This document shows, piece by piece, positions 17,340-26,457 of a stretch of DNA of 64,000 nt; the stretch's first letter is position 1, and every line of letters begins with the position of its first letter. The notes under the pieces were generated by a model. The model was not told where the DNA came from. It did no database searches and saw nothing but the letters and a program-made list of their open reading frames with translations. The translations under genes were made by a program, and so were the position numbers. The stretch comes from Nocardia brasiliensis ATCC 700358. GTDB lineage: Bacteria > Actinomycetota > Actinomycetes > Mycobacteriales > Mycobacteriaceae. The stretch is from positions 5,952,001-6,016,000 of the forward strand of contig NC_018681.1 of assembly GCF_000250675.2 (NCBI RefSeq), in the 5' to 3' direction.

Positions 17340-18653
17340 GTGACGACACCGGAACGAGTCGCGGTGGTGGGGTCCGGTGTCTCCGGGGTCTCCGCCGCAT
17401 TGGCGCTGCACCGGGCCGGCTGCGCGGTGGAGATCTTCGAATCCGACGACCGGGTCGGCGGCCGCGTCGGCGCGGCCGACCTCGACGGACGCGCAGTGCT
17501 GCTGGGCGGCAAGAACATCGGGCACCGCTACACCCGGCTGCGGGCGATGCTCGAACTGCTGGGCGGGACCGGATACGAGCCGTTCGGCATCAACACGGCT
17601 CGCCTCGTAGCGGGCAAACTGGTCCCGCTCGACAGCGCGCGCCGGACCGCGACCATGAGTGCCGTTGCGCGCATGTGTGATTGGCGCGATCTGGGCAAGC
17701 TCGACGGGCTGGCCAGGAAGGTCCGCGCGACGGACTCGGCCCGCTTCCTCGGCTCCGAGCTGGCCGCGAAGCTGGCACGCCGGGACGACCGGCCACTGTC
17801 GGCGCATTTCGGCCGCGATACCACCGCCAACTTCCTCCGGCCGATCACGGTGCGGATGAACGGCGCCGAACCCGAGGAGAGCTACCTCGGCACTTTCGGC
17901 GTCAACATGGGCATGCTGCTCGACCGCTTCGACCAGCCGACCACCGGCCTGGCCACACTGCTGGCACGGGTCGAGACGTGCGCCGAGATCCATTACCGCA
18001 CTAGGGTCACCCGTGTCTCGCGAGCCGAGAGCCGGATATACGTCGAGGCGATCGATGCCCGCGGCCGGTCCAGCCGGACGCGATATGACGCCGTCGCGGT
18101 GTGCACGCCCGCCTACGCGGCGGCGCCGCTGCTGGCCACGCTCTCGGAAACGGCGGCGGGCCTGCTGCGTTCGGTCCGGTACTTTCCGGCCACGGTCGCG
18201 GTGGTGGGCTACGCGCACGACGTCTTCGCCGCCGATGTGCGCGCGATCGCACTGGACGACCAGCCGTGCAGCAATGTCGGCAGCTACGGCAAAGAGACGA
18301 GAAACCTTGTCCGGTACACCTTCTCCGGTAGGCACGGCCGCCTGAGCGAACCCACCGAGGCCGACGTGCTCGAGCTGGTCACCGAAACCGAACAGCGCCT
18401 GCGCACCCACCTCGGCACGTCGCCGCAGCCCAGAACCGCAGCGGCGATCCGGCATTGGCCGCGCGCGTATTGCGCCTACCTGCCGCACTACGGCACCTTC
18501 TTGGCCGCCCTCGCCGCCGCGGTCGCGCCGCTCACCGGCGTCGCCCTGGCCGGTGACTATCTGCTCGGCACCTCGCTCGAAGCCTGCTGCCGCTCCGGCG
18601 AAGACGCGGCCGCGGCACTGCTTGCGGCGCTGCCGCAGGGAGCGGGCAGGTGA
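17340..18653 (+). CDS. FAD-dependent oxidoreductase, PPOX/phytoene-desaturase-like
   Basis: A 437-residue flavoprotein of the amine-oxidase/protoporphyrinogen-oxidase/phytoene-desaturase superfamily. It has an N-terminal dinucleotide fold VVGSGVSG (8-15), the family's 'ESDDRVGGR' second motif and a C-terminal FAD-contact segment 'GVALAGDYLLGTSLEA'. Such enzymes introduce double bonds or oxidise amines. AAGGGGT precedes the GTG start. No carotenoid genes accompany it, so it may desaturate or oxidise the polyketide chain. Start of the next gene overlaps by 4 bases. Confidence 0.8.
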   Translation: MTTPERVAVVGSGVSGVSAALALHRAGCAVEIFESDDRVGGRVGAADLDGRAVLLGGKNIGHRYTRLRAMLELLGGTGYEPFGINTARLVAGKLVPLDSARRTATMSAVARMCDWRDLGKLDGLARKVRATDSARFLGSELAAKLARRDDRPLSAHFGRDTTANFLRPITVRMNGAEPEESYLGTFGVNMGMLLDRFDQPTTGLATLLARVETCAEIHYRTRVTRVSRAESRIYVEAIDARGRSSRTRYDAVAVCTPAYAAAPLLATLSETAAGLLRSVRYFPATVAVVGYAHDVFAADVRAIALDDQPCSNVGSYGKETRNLVRYTFSGRHGRLSEPTEADVLELVTETEQRLRTHLGTSPQPRTAAAIRHWPRAYCAYLPHYGTFLAALAAAVAPLTGVALAGDYLLGTSLEACCRSGEDAAAALLAALPQGAGR

Positions 18654-19771
18654 GAATCCTGATCGTCGGCGGCGGCATCGCCGGGCTGACCCTGGCCGCG
18701 CGGCTGCGCCAGCGCGGCGTGCGGCCCACCGTGATCGACACGATCAGCAGTTACAGCCGCCACGGTTCCGCGATCACCCTGTGGCCGGCGGGCAGTCGGG
18801 TGCTGCGTGACCTCGGCCTGTGGAACTCGTTCATCCACACCAGCGCGCCATTGCGGCGCTATGTCGTGCACGATCGCGACGGCGCCGTGCTGCGCACCTT
18901 CGATCTCGAACGATTAGGCGCGCGAGCGGGTTTGCCGCGGGCCACCCCGCGCGCCGAGTTGCTCGCCATCCTCGAGTCCGCCAACGGCGGCACGCCGGTC
19001 GATCTGGAGACCGAGGTGGCCAGGATGCGCCAGATCGGTTCGACCGTGCGGGTGCGCTTCGCCGACGGGCGCGAGCGCGATTTCGACCTCGTCGTCGGCG
19101 CCGACGGCATCCGCTCGCGCACCAGGCAGCAGGCGCGGTTGCATACCGCCGAACGCCGCTTCGGCTGGCGCATCTGGTGCTGGTGGGCCCGCCGCGGCAG
19201 CACGCCGCCGGGCGAGTTGCACGAGACCTGGGGCCTGCGGCGCATCGTGGCCGCGTACCCGACCCAGGATCGGGTGGCCTGTTTCGTGGCGATCTCGGGT
19301 GCGTTCGACGGCACGGTTCCCCAGCACTGGCCACCGAGCGACCGCCGCCGCATCGACGACTGCGTGATCCTGCGGACGTTGCGCGACGCCGACCGGGTCG
19401 AATGCCTCGACCTGGTGGAAGTCACCGTCCCCCACTGGGTTCGGGGACGCGTCGTGTTGCTCGGAGACGCCGCGGCCGGGCTGGTGCCGACCACCGGCAT
19501 CGGGGCGTCATTGGCGATGGAATCGGCGGCGGTGCTCGACGACGAACTGGTGCGCGTCGACGCCGCGCATATCGATATCGCCCTCACCAGATTCGCGCGC
19601 CGCCGCATGCCCCGGGTAGACGCCGAACAGCACCGCGCCCGGGTGGTCGGCGACGTCATGATGCTCGAATCCCCTATCGCGCGGCACTTCCGGGACCTCG
19701 GGTTGCGCTATTTCCCGACGCCCGTGCTGTGCCGCGAGCTCGACCGCTGGAACCGAGGGAGAACACCATGA
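18650..19771 (+). CDS. FAD-dependent monooxygenase (PHBH/UbiH type), paralogue 2
   Basis: A 373-residue class A flavin monooxygenase with motifs VGGGIAGL (residues 5-12), VVGADGIRSRTR (about 145-156) and VLLGDAAAGLVPTTGIGAS (about 266-284). It resembles the enzyme at 12847-13962 over its whole length, indicating duplication within the cluster and two oxidation steps, or one step on two substrates. Overlaps of 4 bases on both sides tie it into the operon. Confidence 0.87.
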   Translation: MRILIVGGGIAGLTLAARLRQRGVRPTVIDTISSYSRHGSAITLWPAGSRVLRDLGLWNSFIHTSAPLRRYVVHDRDGAVLRTFDLERLGARAGLPRATPRAELLAILESANGGTPVDLETEVARMRQIGSTVRVRFADGRERDFDLVVGADGIRSRTRQQARLHTAERRFGWRIWCWWARRGSTPPGELHETWGLRRIVAAYPTQDRVACFVAISGAFDGTVPQHWPPSDRRRIDDCVILRTLRDADRVECLDLVEVTVPHWVRGRVVLLGDAAAGLVPTTGIGASLAMESAAVLDDELVRVDAAHIDIALTRFARRRMPRVDAEQHRARVVGDVMMLESPIARHFRDLGLRYFPTPVLCRELDRWNRGRTP

Positions 19772-20388
19772 CCACCCCGATCGATGACATTCCCGGGCTG
19801 TTCCGATGCGAGACGGTCTCGCGCGCCGACGCCACCGGCGAATTGCTGGCGTTGACCAAACGACTGCGCAACGGTCCGCTCGACCAGGACGTGTACACCG
19901 TGCATCAGCACGTCGATTGCCCGCCCGAAGTGCTCTACGACTATCTCCTCGATATTCGCAGCGTGGAGGAATTCACCTACAGCATGCGCGATTTCCGCCC
20001 CGAGGGCGGCACCGGGCGCTATGTCGGCGAGGACGCCACCGATCCCGGCACGAAGATCCACCTGCGCATCAGCGGTAACCGCGAGGTCGGCACCGTCGAC
20101 TACGAATCGGCGTTCGATCAGGGCGACGATCTGTGGATGGTGTTCTGCGGTCGCGTGTTGTCCGCACGCCGGGTGCAGCAGCGCAGCGGCGCACTGGTGT
20201 CGTGGACGATCTGGCGGCATCCGTATTACGACCGCAATCCGTATCCGCACCTGTCCCCGCGCCGTGGCCGGGTCTGGCCCGGGTCGATGTGGCCCCTGTT
20301 CCACGCCTGCGATGTGCTCGAACTGCGCAATATGCGACAGATTCTCGAATATCGCCTGCCCTCCGCCGTGCGGGGTGCGGCGCGATGA
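19768..20388 (+). CDS. SRPBCC (START/Bet v1-like) family protein
   Basis: A 206-residue protein with the helix-grip fold pattern: 'VHQHVDCPPEVLYDYLLDI' (about 45-63), then beta strands including RISGNREVGTVDYESAF and a long C-terminal helix around 'HACDVLELRNMRQIL'. SRPBCC proteins bind hydrophobic molecules. Some act as polyketide cyclases or lipid-transfer chaperones, but no aromatase motif can be claimed. Coupled on both sides by ATGA overlaps; a role in holding or cyclising the acyl product is inferred. Confidence 0.75.
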   Translation: MTTPIDDIPGLFRCETVSRADATGELLALTKRLRNGPLDQDVYTVHQHVDCPPEVLYDYLLDIRSVEEFTYSMRDFRPEGGTGRYVGEDATDPGTKIHLRISGNREVGTVDYESAFDQGDDLWMVFCGRVLSARRVQQRSGALVSWTIWRHPYYDRNPYPHLSPRRGRVWPGSMWPLFHACDVLELRNMRQILEYRLPSAVRGAAR

Positions 20389-21161
20389 CCGATATCTACG
20401 GTGCCGCGGCCGAGTTCTACGATATCGCCGGTCGCCCGTACTGGAGGCCGCGCACCGCGGCCCTGACGGCCGCGATGTCCCCTGCCGCACACGTTGATTC
20501 GCCCATTGTGGACGTCGGCGCGGGCACCGGGCTGGTCATCGAGATCCTCGGCGCTGCGGTGCCCGGCGTCCCGATCCTCGCGATCGAGCCCTCACCCGCC
20601 ATGCGCGCGGCGCTCGCGAGCCGCGTGCTCGCGGATCCGGCACTGGCCCGGCGGGTGACCATCGCCGCGACCACACTCGAAAACACCTCGCTACCAGAGC
20701 GATTCGGCGGATTGGTCGCCTGCGGCGTACTCGGCTACTTTCCGCCCGCGGACCGGCGGCGGTTGTGGCGGCTGCTCGCCGACCGACTCGCCCCGGGCTG
20801 TCGCGCGGTCGTGGACGCCGCGCCGTTTCCCGCCGATCGCACGGTGCGGCCGATCCGGGTCGGTGTCGCGCGCATCGGCCGGTGCCGTCACGAACTGTGG
20901 CTCGGATCGCGCCCCGCGGGTGAATCGGGACGGATCGAACTGACCACGCTCTGCCGGGTGACGCAGGACGGCCGCACGGTGCGGGAGTCGGCGAGCACGC
21001 AGCAGTGGTGGGCGGTCGACATGCGCACGATCGTCGCCGAGGCGGCCGCGGCCGGACTCGAATGTCGCCGCGCGGGTTGGGATCTCGCGACCTTGCGGGC
21101 ACTGCCGGCACCGGCCCTCGATGGTCTGCGGAGCACTGCGGCGGACTCCATCGAGCGTTGA
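20385..21161 (+). CDS. SAM-dependent methyltransferase 1
   Basis: A 258-residue class I methyltransferase. Motif I is IVDVGAGTGL (about residues 42-51), followed by the acidic ILAIEPSPAM segment, which binds the SAM ribose. The rest of the protein has a small-molecule methyltransferase layout. The target atom (O, N or C) cannot be told. It closes the first overlapping block of the operon; 94 bases separate it from the aminotransferase gene, enough for an internal promoter. Confidence 0.83.
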   Translation: MTDIYGAAAEFYDIAGRPYWRPRTAALTAAMSPAAHVDSPIVDVGAGTGLVIEILGAAVPGVPILAIEPSPAMRAALASRVLADPALARRVTIAATTLENTSLPERFGGLVACGVLGYFPPADRRRLWRLLADRLAPGCRAVVDAAPFPADRTVRPIRVGVARIGRCRHELWLGSRPAGESGRIELTTLCRVTQDGRTVRESASTQQWWAVDMRTIVAEAAAAGLECRRAGWDLATLRALPAPALDGLRSTAADSIER

Positions 21162-21255
21162 GTCAGGTGTGATCGATCGGCCGAGGAAACACAGCCGTAC
21201 CCAAGGCTATCGTCAATGCACTCGGACGGATCGCACCCAGCACACAAGGAGTGTC

Positions 21256-22623
21256 ATGCCGAATCAGATTGCTTCGGAACCGGATTCGACATTCTGGCAC
21301 GGATTCACCAATATGCGCGGCTTCCGCAGGCGCGGCATCAGCATCGCCGCCGCGGACGGCGTGTGGGTGGTGGACACCGAGGGCAAGCGATATCTCAACG
21401 CGTTCGGCGGTCTGTGCAATCTGAGTCTCGGTGGCGCGCATCCGGAAATCATCGACGCCATCCGCGAGCAGGCGGGCAAGCTGCTCTACTTCCCGATCGA
21501 ACGCGCCACCCATCAGGCGGCCGACGAATACGCTCGTCGCCTGGCCGCGGTGACGCCGGAGGGACTGAACACCGTCTTCTACGCCTCCACCGGGTCCGAG
21601 GCCAACGAGACCGTGCTGAAAATGATGCGCCAGTATCAGCGGCTCCGCTTCGGCGACGACACCACCAAACTCGGTGTGATCGCCCTGGATCGGGCATATC
21701 ACGGCGTCACCTACGGCGCGTTGAGCGCCACCGGCTCCGCGTTCCGCCGCTTCCGCAAACAATTCGAGCCGTTGACTCCCGGCTTCCATCACGCGCCCTC
21801 GCCCTACGCTTACCGCTGCGAATCCGGTTGCGCCGGAACGTGCACGCTCGCGTGTGCGGACACGATCGAGCTGATGATCGAGCGGCTGGGCGCACACACC
21901 ATCGCGGGCGTGCTCGTCGAGCCGGCGCTGGGCGTCGGCGGCGCGATCGTGCCGACCCGCGAATACCACGAACGGCTGCGCGAGATCTGCGACCGCAACG
22001 ACCTGCTGCTCGCCTACGACGAGGTGATCACCGGCTTCGGCAGGCTCGGTGAGTGGTTCGGCGCCGACTACTTCGGGGTGCGGCCGGACTTCATGGCGCT
22101 GTCCAAGGGCATCAACAGCGGCTACCTGCCGTTCGGCGCGGTCGTTGTGCGCGACGTTGTCTACCGTGAATTCCTCTCCGCCGTAGACGGTTTCATCGCG
22201 ACCGGGAGCACCACGAACGGCAATCCGCTGTGCTGTGCGTCCGCGCTGGCGACGCTGGAGGTCATGCAGCGCGATGGCATCGTCGATCAGGTGCGCCAGA
22301 CCGGTAAGTACCTGTTCGACAAGTTCGAGAATCTGCGCGAGCACACCATCGTCGGCGATATCCGCGGCGCCGGGCTGCTGATGGGTATCGAGCTGGTCAA
22401 GGATCGTGCGACCAAAGAGCCCATCCCGCAACAGCAGTGGCAGGTGATCGAAGATCGGCTCGCCCTCAGCGGGCTGATCATCGGCAGCCAGGGCGCGGAG
22501 GGCCTCGGCGGCACCATCGGCATCGTCCCCCCGCTCACCATCACGACCGACGAGGTCGACGAACTCTATCGCCGCCTCGACGGCGTGCTCGCCCGCTACG
22601 CCCGGCTCACCGCCAAGGGCTGA
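21256..22623 (+). CDS. Class III PLP-dependent aminotransferase
   Basis: A 455-residue omega-type aminotransferase that uses PLP to move an amino group onto an aldehyde or ketone. Visible hallmarks: STGSEANE phosphate-binding loop (111-118), DEVITGFGR with Asp255 contacting the pyridine nitrogen, and Schiff-base Lys284 in ALSKG. Full family length. The ATG at 21256 has AAGGAG four bases upstream. In this cluster it would place nitrogen on the polyketide chain or on a C3/C4 unit; a second, tandem aminotransferase is encoded at the right border. Confidence 0.9.
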   Translation: MPNQIASEPDSTFWHGFTNMRGFRRRGISIAAADGVWVVDTEGKRYLNAFGGLCNLSLGGAHPEIIDAIREQAGKLLYFPIERATHQAADEYARRLAAVTPEGLNTVFYASTGSEANETVLKMMRQYQRLRFGDDTTKLGVIALDRAYHGVTYGALSATGSAFRRFRKQFEPLTPGFHHAPSPYAYRCESGCAGTCTLACADTIELMIERLGAHTIAGVLVEPALGVGGAIVPTREYHERLREICDRNDLLLAYDEVITGFGRLGEWFGADYFGVRPDFMALSKGINSGYLPFGAVVVRDVVYREFLSAVDGFIATGSTTNGNPLCCASALATLEVMQRDGIVDQVRQTGKYLFDKFENLREHTIVGDIRGAGLLMGIELVKDRATKEPIPQQQWQVIEDRLALSGLIIGSQGAEGLGGTIGIVPPLTITTDEVDELYRRLDGVLARYARLTAKG

Positions 22624-22677
22624 CATCCACGCCGCAGACCGAACAACCACATGTACACCGATCCGAGGAGGAACGCC

Positions 22678-23337
22678 GTGGGGTCCATGCTGAGTCCGGA
22701 CGAACTGTCCGACATCGTGCGCAACGCGGTCGCGTTGGCACTGGCCGTCGAACTCGACGACGTGACATCGGGCAAACTGCTGATTCCGGAGCTCGGCGCG
22801 GAATCGATCGACTTCCTGGACATCACGTTCCGGCTCGAGCAGTTCCTGCCGATCTCCGTGCCGCGCGACGATCTGAACGAACAGGCAGAGGATGTGTTCG
22901 GCGCGGGCGCCGCGGTCGACACCTTGCGCAGGCTCACCCCGCTCGGCGCGTACCTGGTGCGCGAACGCCTGCTCGGCGTCGATCTCAGCAAGGTCGAGCC
23001 CGGCATGCGGGTCGAGGATGTGGCCGCGCTCTGGACGGTGGAGACCTGGAGCGGTCTGTGCCGGCGGCTGCTGGACACGATCCCCGAGCAGTGCCCGGCC
23101 TGCGGCGGCGCTCGGGCCTTCCGCCGCAACGACGACGGTGAATTCCACGCCGAATGCGACAGCTGCGGAACCGAACTCGTGGCGATCCCCGGCGACGAGC
23201 TGAACCAGAACTGGTTCGAGGAGATCCGCGAGCTCGACGAGGTCGCGCGGCTGCTGGAGCAGAGCCGGGCACAGGCGGCCGCGGCCGAGGCCGCCACCGC
23301 ACAGTCGGGCGCACCCGCCGGCGCGATCGCGGAGTGA
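22678..23337 (+). CDS. Acyl carrier protein fused to a zinc-ribbon domain
   Basis: A 219-residue two-domain protein. Residues 8-90 form an ACP with phosphopantetheine Ser43 in 'LGAESIDFLDI'. Residues 100-135 are a helical linker. Residues 136-172 contain two CxxC knuckles (Cys139/Cys142 and Cys160/Cys163) in CPAC...CDSC, a rubredoxin-like or zinc-ribbon pattern. An acidic and Ala-rich helical tail follows. The GTG at 22678 has AGGAGG exactly six bases upstream, better than the upstream ATG at 22651. It directly precedes the ketosynthase pair, so it is probably the elongation ACP, with the metal domain docking a partner or substrate. Confidence 0.85.
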   Translation: MGSMLSPDELSDIVRNAVALALAVELDDVTSGKLLIPELGAESIDFLDITFRLEQFLPISVPRDDLNEQAEDVFGAGAAVDTLRRLTPLGAYLVRERLLGVDLSKVEPGMRVEDVAALWTVETWSGLCRRLLDTIPEQCPACGGARAFRRNDDGEFHAECDSCGTELVAIPGDELNQNWFEEIRELDEVARLLEQSRAQAAAAEAATAQSGAPAGAIAE

Positions 23338-23340
23338 GCG

Positions 23341-24669
23341 GTGTCCGGCGAAGCACCCACCCGCCGGGTGGTCGTCACAGCGGCGGAGATGGTGACCCCG
23401 CTCGGCTGGGACGCCGAGACGACCTTTCGTGGCTTCGTCGACGGCCGCTCCGGGATTCGCCCGACCTCCCGCTTCGATGCCTCCGGGCTCGGCTCCCGGG
23501 TCGCGGGTGAGGTCGCGGACGGTTTTCTCGCCGCCGCGGCCTCCGCCGGGCACCTCACCGACGCCGACCACGCGTTCGGCGCGGCGTTGCCCCGGGGCGT
23601 GCAACTGGGGCTCGCCGCGGGCACCGCCACGAAACACCGTGCCGGACACACCGATACCCCGCCCGAGCGGTTCGGCGTCTGCGTGGGATCGTCCGGGCAG
23701 ATGTACGACATCGACGCGTTGGACGGGCTGCTGCACACCCGGCAACGCGCCGGAACGGCAGGCCCTGGAAAGGAATTCGTCGACCTGCTGGCCGCGCAGC
23801 GGCACAGCATGCGCAAGAACGCCGCCGCGGCGGCCCTGGCGCACGTCTGCGGCGCGGCCGGTCCCACCATGACGGTCTCGGCCACCTGTGCCTCCGGTAC
23901 CCAGGCCATCGGCGAGGCCGCCCTGTGGATCCGCGAGGGCGATGCGGACATGGTGCTGGCGGGCGGCTGCGATTCCCTGCTCACCTTCCTCGGCGTCTCC
24001 TCGTTCGACCTGCTCACCGCGCTGGCCACCCGGTTCAACGACCGGCCCGCCGCGGCCAGCCGCCCGTTCGACCGCAGGCGCTGCGGTTTCGTGATGGGTG
24101 AGGGCGCCGCGTTCGTCATGCTGGAAGAACTCGGGCACGCGCTGCGGCGCGGCGCGGTACCGCTGGCCGAGGTGGCCGGCTACGGCACCTCCTGCGACGC
24201 GTACCGGATCACCGACAGCCCGCCGCACGGGGAGGGGGCCGTACTGGCGATGTCGGGCGCCCTCGTCGACGGCGGGCTGCGGGCCGAGGACATCGACTAC
24301 ATCAGCGCGCACGGCACCTCGACGCTGATCAACGACCGGGCCGAAACCCGGGCCGTGCACAAGGTTTTCGGCGATCGGGCGGCCAGAATCCCGATCAGCT
24401 CGCAGAAGTCGATGATCGGTCACTCGATCGCGGCCGCGGGCGCGATCGAATGCGTCACCTGCCTGCACGTGCTGCGCACCGGTCAGCTGCCGCCCACCAT
24501 CAACTACGAATATCCGGACCCGGATTGCGATCTGGACTATGTGCCGAACACCGCTCGGACACACGAGGTGCGCGTCGCGATGAGCAACTCGTTCGGGTTC
24601 GGCGGCCAGAACGCGAGCATCGTGCTGCGCCGGTGGCCCGGCCCGGCCGACGGTGACGGTCATGGGTGA
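23341..24669 (+). CDS. Beta-ketoacyl-ACP synthase (KS-alpha 1, FabF-like)
   Basis: A 442-residue condensing enzyme with the complete catalytic set: nucleophile Cys183 in SATCASG, His324 in SAHGTST, Lys356 and His361 in QKSMIGH. It should therefore carry out decarboxylative Claisen condensation of malonyl-ACP with an acyl thioester. Three bases separate it from the zinc-ribbon ACP gene, and it overlaps the next gene, a Cys-less ketosynthase homologue, forming a KS-alpha/chain-length-factor pair as in type II systems. Confidence 0.92.
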   Translation: MSGEAPTRRVVVTAAEMVTPLGWDAETTFRGFVDGRSGIRPTSRFDASGLGSRVAGEVADGFLAAAASAGHLTDADHAFGAALPRGVQLGLAAGTATKHRAGHTDTPPERFGVCVGSSGQMYDIDALDGLLHTRQRAGTAGPGKEFVDLLAAQRHSMRKNAAAAALAHVCGAAGPTMTVSATCASGTQAIGEAALWIREGDADMVLAGGCDSLLTFLGVSSFDLLTALATRFNDRPAAASRPFDRRRCGFVMGEGAAFVMLEELGHALRRGAVPLAEVAGYGTSCDAYRITDSPPHGEGAVLAMSGALVDGGLRAEDIDYISAHGTSTLINDRAETRAVHKVFGDRAARIPISSQKSMIGHSIAAAGAIECVTCLHVLRTGQLPPTINYEYPDPDCDLDYVPNTARTHEVRVAMSNSFGFGGQNASIVLRRWPGPADGDGHG

Positions 24670-25969
24670 ACGCGTGGTGGTGACCGGCCTGGGCGCGGTG
24701 TCGGCACTGGGCAACGACCCGCGCACCCAGTGGCAGGCCTTGTTGCGCGGAGAATCCGGGGTGGCACCGCTGCGCGAGTTGGCCGAGCACCTCACGCTGC
24801 GCGCCGGTGTCGACCGGCCGCTGGCGGCGGGCCGGGTGCACGGGATCGACCCGCGGGACTGGATCACCGATCGCAAGGCCGCCCGGGCCATGCGGCTGCA
24901 CACGCATATGGCCTTCGCCGCCGCCGGTCAGGCGCTGACCTCGGCCAAACTGCATCGCGGCAACATGGACGGGGACGCGACGGGGATCACGCTGGGCGTC
25001 ACGATGATCGACTACGACGTCGCCGATCTGGAACTGGCCGCGCGCCGATCCCGGCACGAGCCCGGCGGATTCGACATCGATCGGTTCTGTCGCACCGGCT
25101 GGCGGGCGATCTCACCCATGGTGTCGATCGTGATGCTGAACAACGCCACGCTGTGTCAGATCGCCATGCAATACGGGATACACGGGCCGAACGCCTCGTT
25201 CAGTCCGTTCGGCGAGGCGGGCGGGCAGGCGATCGGGGCCGCGGTGCGCATGCTCGCCGAAGGCGACGCCGCGGTCATGCTGGCCGGCGGCGTCAGCCCG
25301 CGGCTGAATCTAGCTGCGCTGCAACGCCTGCTCTACTTCGGCGTGGTCGCACGAACCACCGATCCGGCGGCTGCCTCGTGCCGGCCGTTCGACCGCGACC
25401 GCACCGGCACCGTGCCCGGTGAAGGCGCGGCGGTGCTGGTATTGGAGACCCTCGCGCACGCAAGGGCAAGGGGCGCACACATTCTCGCCGAGGTGCTCGG
25501 CCACGGCGCGGCCCTCGGCGTGCCCGACGGCACGGAACCTTATCCGCCGCGCCACGCGATCGAACGCGCACTGGCCGCGGCGCTCGACGACGGCGCGCTG
25601 CCGCCGCAGCGCGTCGGCGCGGTGTACGCCGACGCGCCGGGCCTGCCCGCGGGCGATGCCGCCGAGGCGGCCGCGATCGACGCGGTACTCGGCGGACACG
25701 TGCCGGTGACGGCGACGAAAGGATCGACCGGGCATCTGCTGGCGGCGGCGCTGCCGTTGCAGAGCGTCTTCGCCGTGCTCAGCCTGAACGAGCGCCGCAT
25801 CCCCCCGATCGTGAATCTCCGCTCCCCCGCGCCGAATTCGGCCGTGGACCTGGTGCGGAACAAGCCACGGCGGCTACGCGGTGAGACCGCCGTCGCCTGC
25901 CTGGCCGCCGGGTTCCAGGGACAGAGCGAGTGCGTCGTGTTCGGCGAGTTCGAGGCGAAGGGGACGTGA
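24662..25969 (+). CDS. Chain-length factor (KS-beta 1), active Cys replaced by Gly
   Basis: A 435-residue ketosynthase fold protein. Aligning its GPNASFSPFGEAGGQAIG segment with the active enzyme puts Gly184 at the nucleophile position, and the first catalytic His is replaced (YADAPG instead of AHGTS); the Lys-x4-His KGSTGH is kept. It is thus non-condensing and should pair with the preceding KS to set chain length. The ATG at 24662 overlaps the previous gene by 8 bases; a GTG at 24653 is the alternative. It shares an 'NATLCQI' segment with the second factor at 30785. Confidence 0.88.
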   Translation: MGERVVVTGLGAVSALGNDPRTQWQALLRGESGVAPLRELAEHLTLRAGVDRPLAAGRVHGIDPRDWITDRKAARAMRLHTHMAFAAAGQALTSAKLHRGNMDGDATGITLGVTMIDYDVADLELAARRSRHEPGGFDIDRFCRTGWRAISPMVSIVMLNNATLCQIAMQYGIHGPNASFSPFGEAGGQAIGAAVRMLAEGDAAVMLAGGVSPRLNLAALQRLLYFGVVARTTDPAAASCRPFDRDRTGTVPGEGAAVLVLETLAHARARGAHILAEVLGHGAALGVPDGTEPYPPRHAIERALAAALDDGALPPQRVGAVYADAPGLPAGDAAEAAAIDAVLGGHVPVTATKGSTGHLLAAALPLQSVFAVLSLNERRIPPIVNLRSPAPNSAVDLVRNKPRRLRGETAVACLAAGFQGQSECVVFGEFEAKGT

Positions 25970-26457
25970 TGCGATTCCTGCTCTACGACCGGGTGCTCGA
26001 GGCGACCAAGGGCGAATCCATGGTCGCGGTCAAACATGTCACGCTCACCGAGGACCACCTGGACGCCGGCTACGCGGGGCGCAGGCTGCTCAGCGGTTCG
26101 CTGCTGCTCGAGTCGATGGCCCAGGTAGCCGGCTGGCTCGTGCATTTCAGCACCGACTTCACGGTTTCCGCGTTCCTGTGCCTGATCGATCGCGCCGAGA
26201 TCGTCGGTGAGCTGCCGCCCGGCCGGGCTATGCGGGTGGAGGCGCGTCTGCTCGGACTGAGCAAGCGGTGGGCCCAGCTCAGTTGCGCGGCCTACGACGA
26301 GACCACGCCCGTCGCCCGCATCGCACGGCTGAACTATGTGCTGCAAGACATTCGGGATCCGGCCGAGATCGCGGCCGAGGAGAATCGGTTCCGCTACTAC
26401 TCCGGGTGGCCGGTGGAGCGCATCCGATCGACACCGAACAAGCCGGTGACGCCGTGA
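25969..26457 (+). CDS. FabZ-like hot-dog protein lacking the catalytic His (pseudo-dehydratase)
   Basis: A 162-residue single hot-dog protein of the FabZ/FabA family. It aligns without gaps to the dehydratase at 30312 over the first 50 residues: catalytic Glu48 is kept (LLLESMAQ), but position 34, His in HFP of the active paralogue, is Gly in AGYAG. It is unlikely to dehydrate by itself, so it may be a structural or substrate-binding partner of the active enzyme. Its ATG shares one base with the preceding stop. Confidence 0.85.
   Translation: MRFLLYDRVLEATKGESMVAVKHVTLTEDHLDAGYAGRRLLSGSLLLESMAQVAGWLVHFSTDFTVSAFLCLIDRAEIVGELPPGRAMRVEARLLGLSKRWAQLSCAAYDETTPVARIARLNYVLQDIRDPAEIAAEENRFRYYSGWPVERIRSTPNKPVTP

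Noticed and set aside
17340..18653. Carotenoid pathway
   Set aside because: The PPOX/phytoene-desaturase-like flavoprotein is not accompanied by phytoene synthase or prenyltransferase genes.
21163..24903. A 1246-codon minus-strand frame across the aminotransferase/ketosynthase genes
   Set aside because: No recognisable domains; the plus strand carries catalytic residues of three proteins here.
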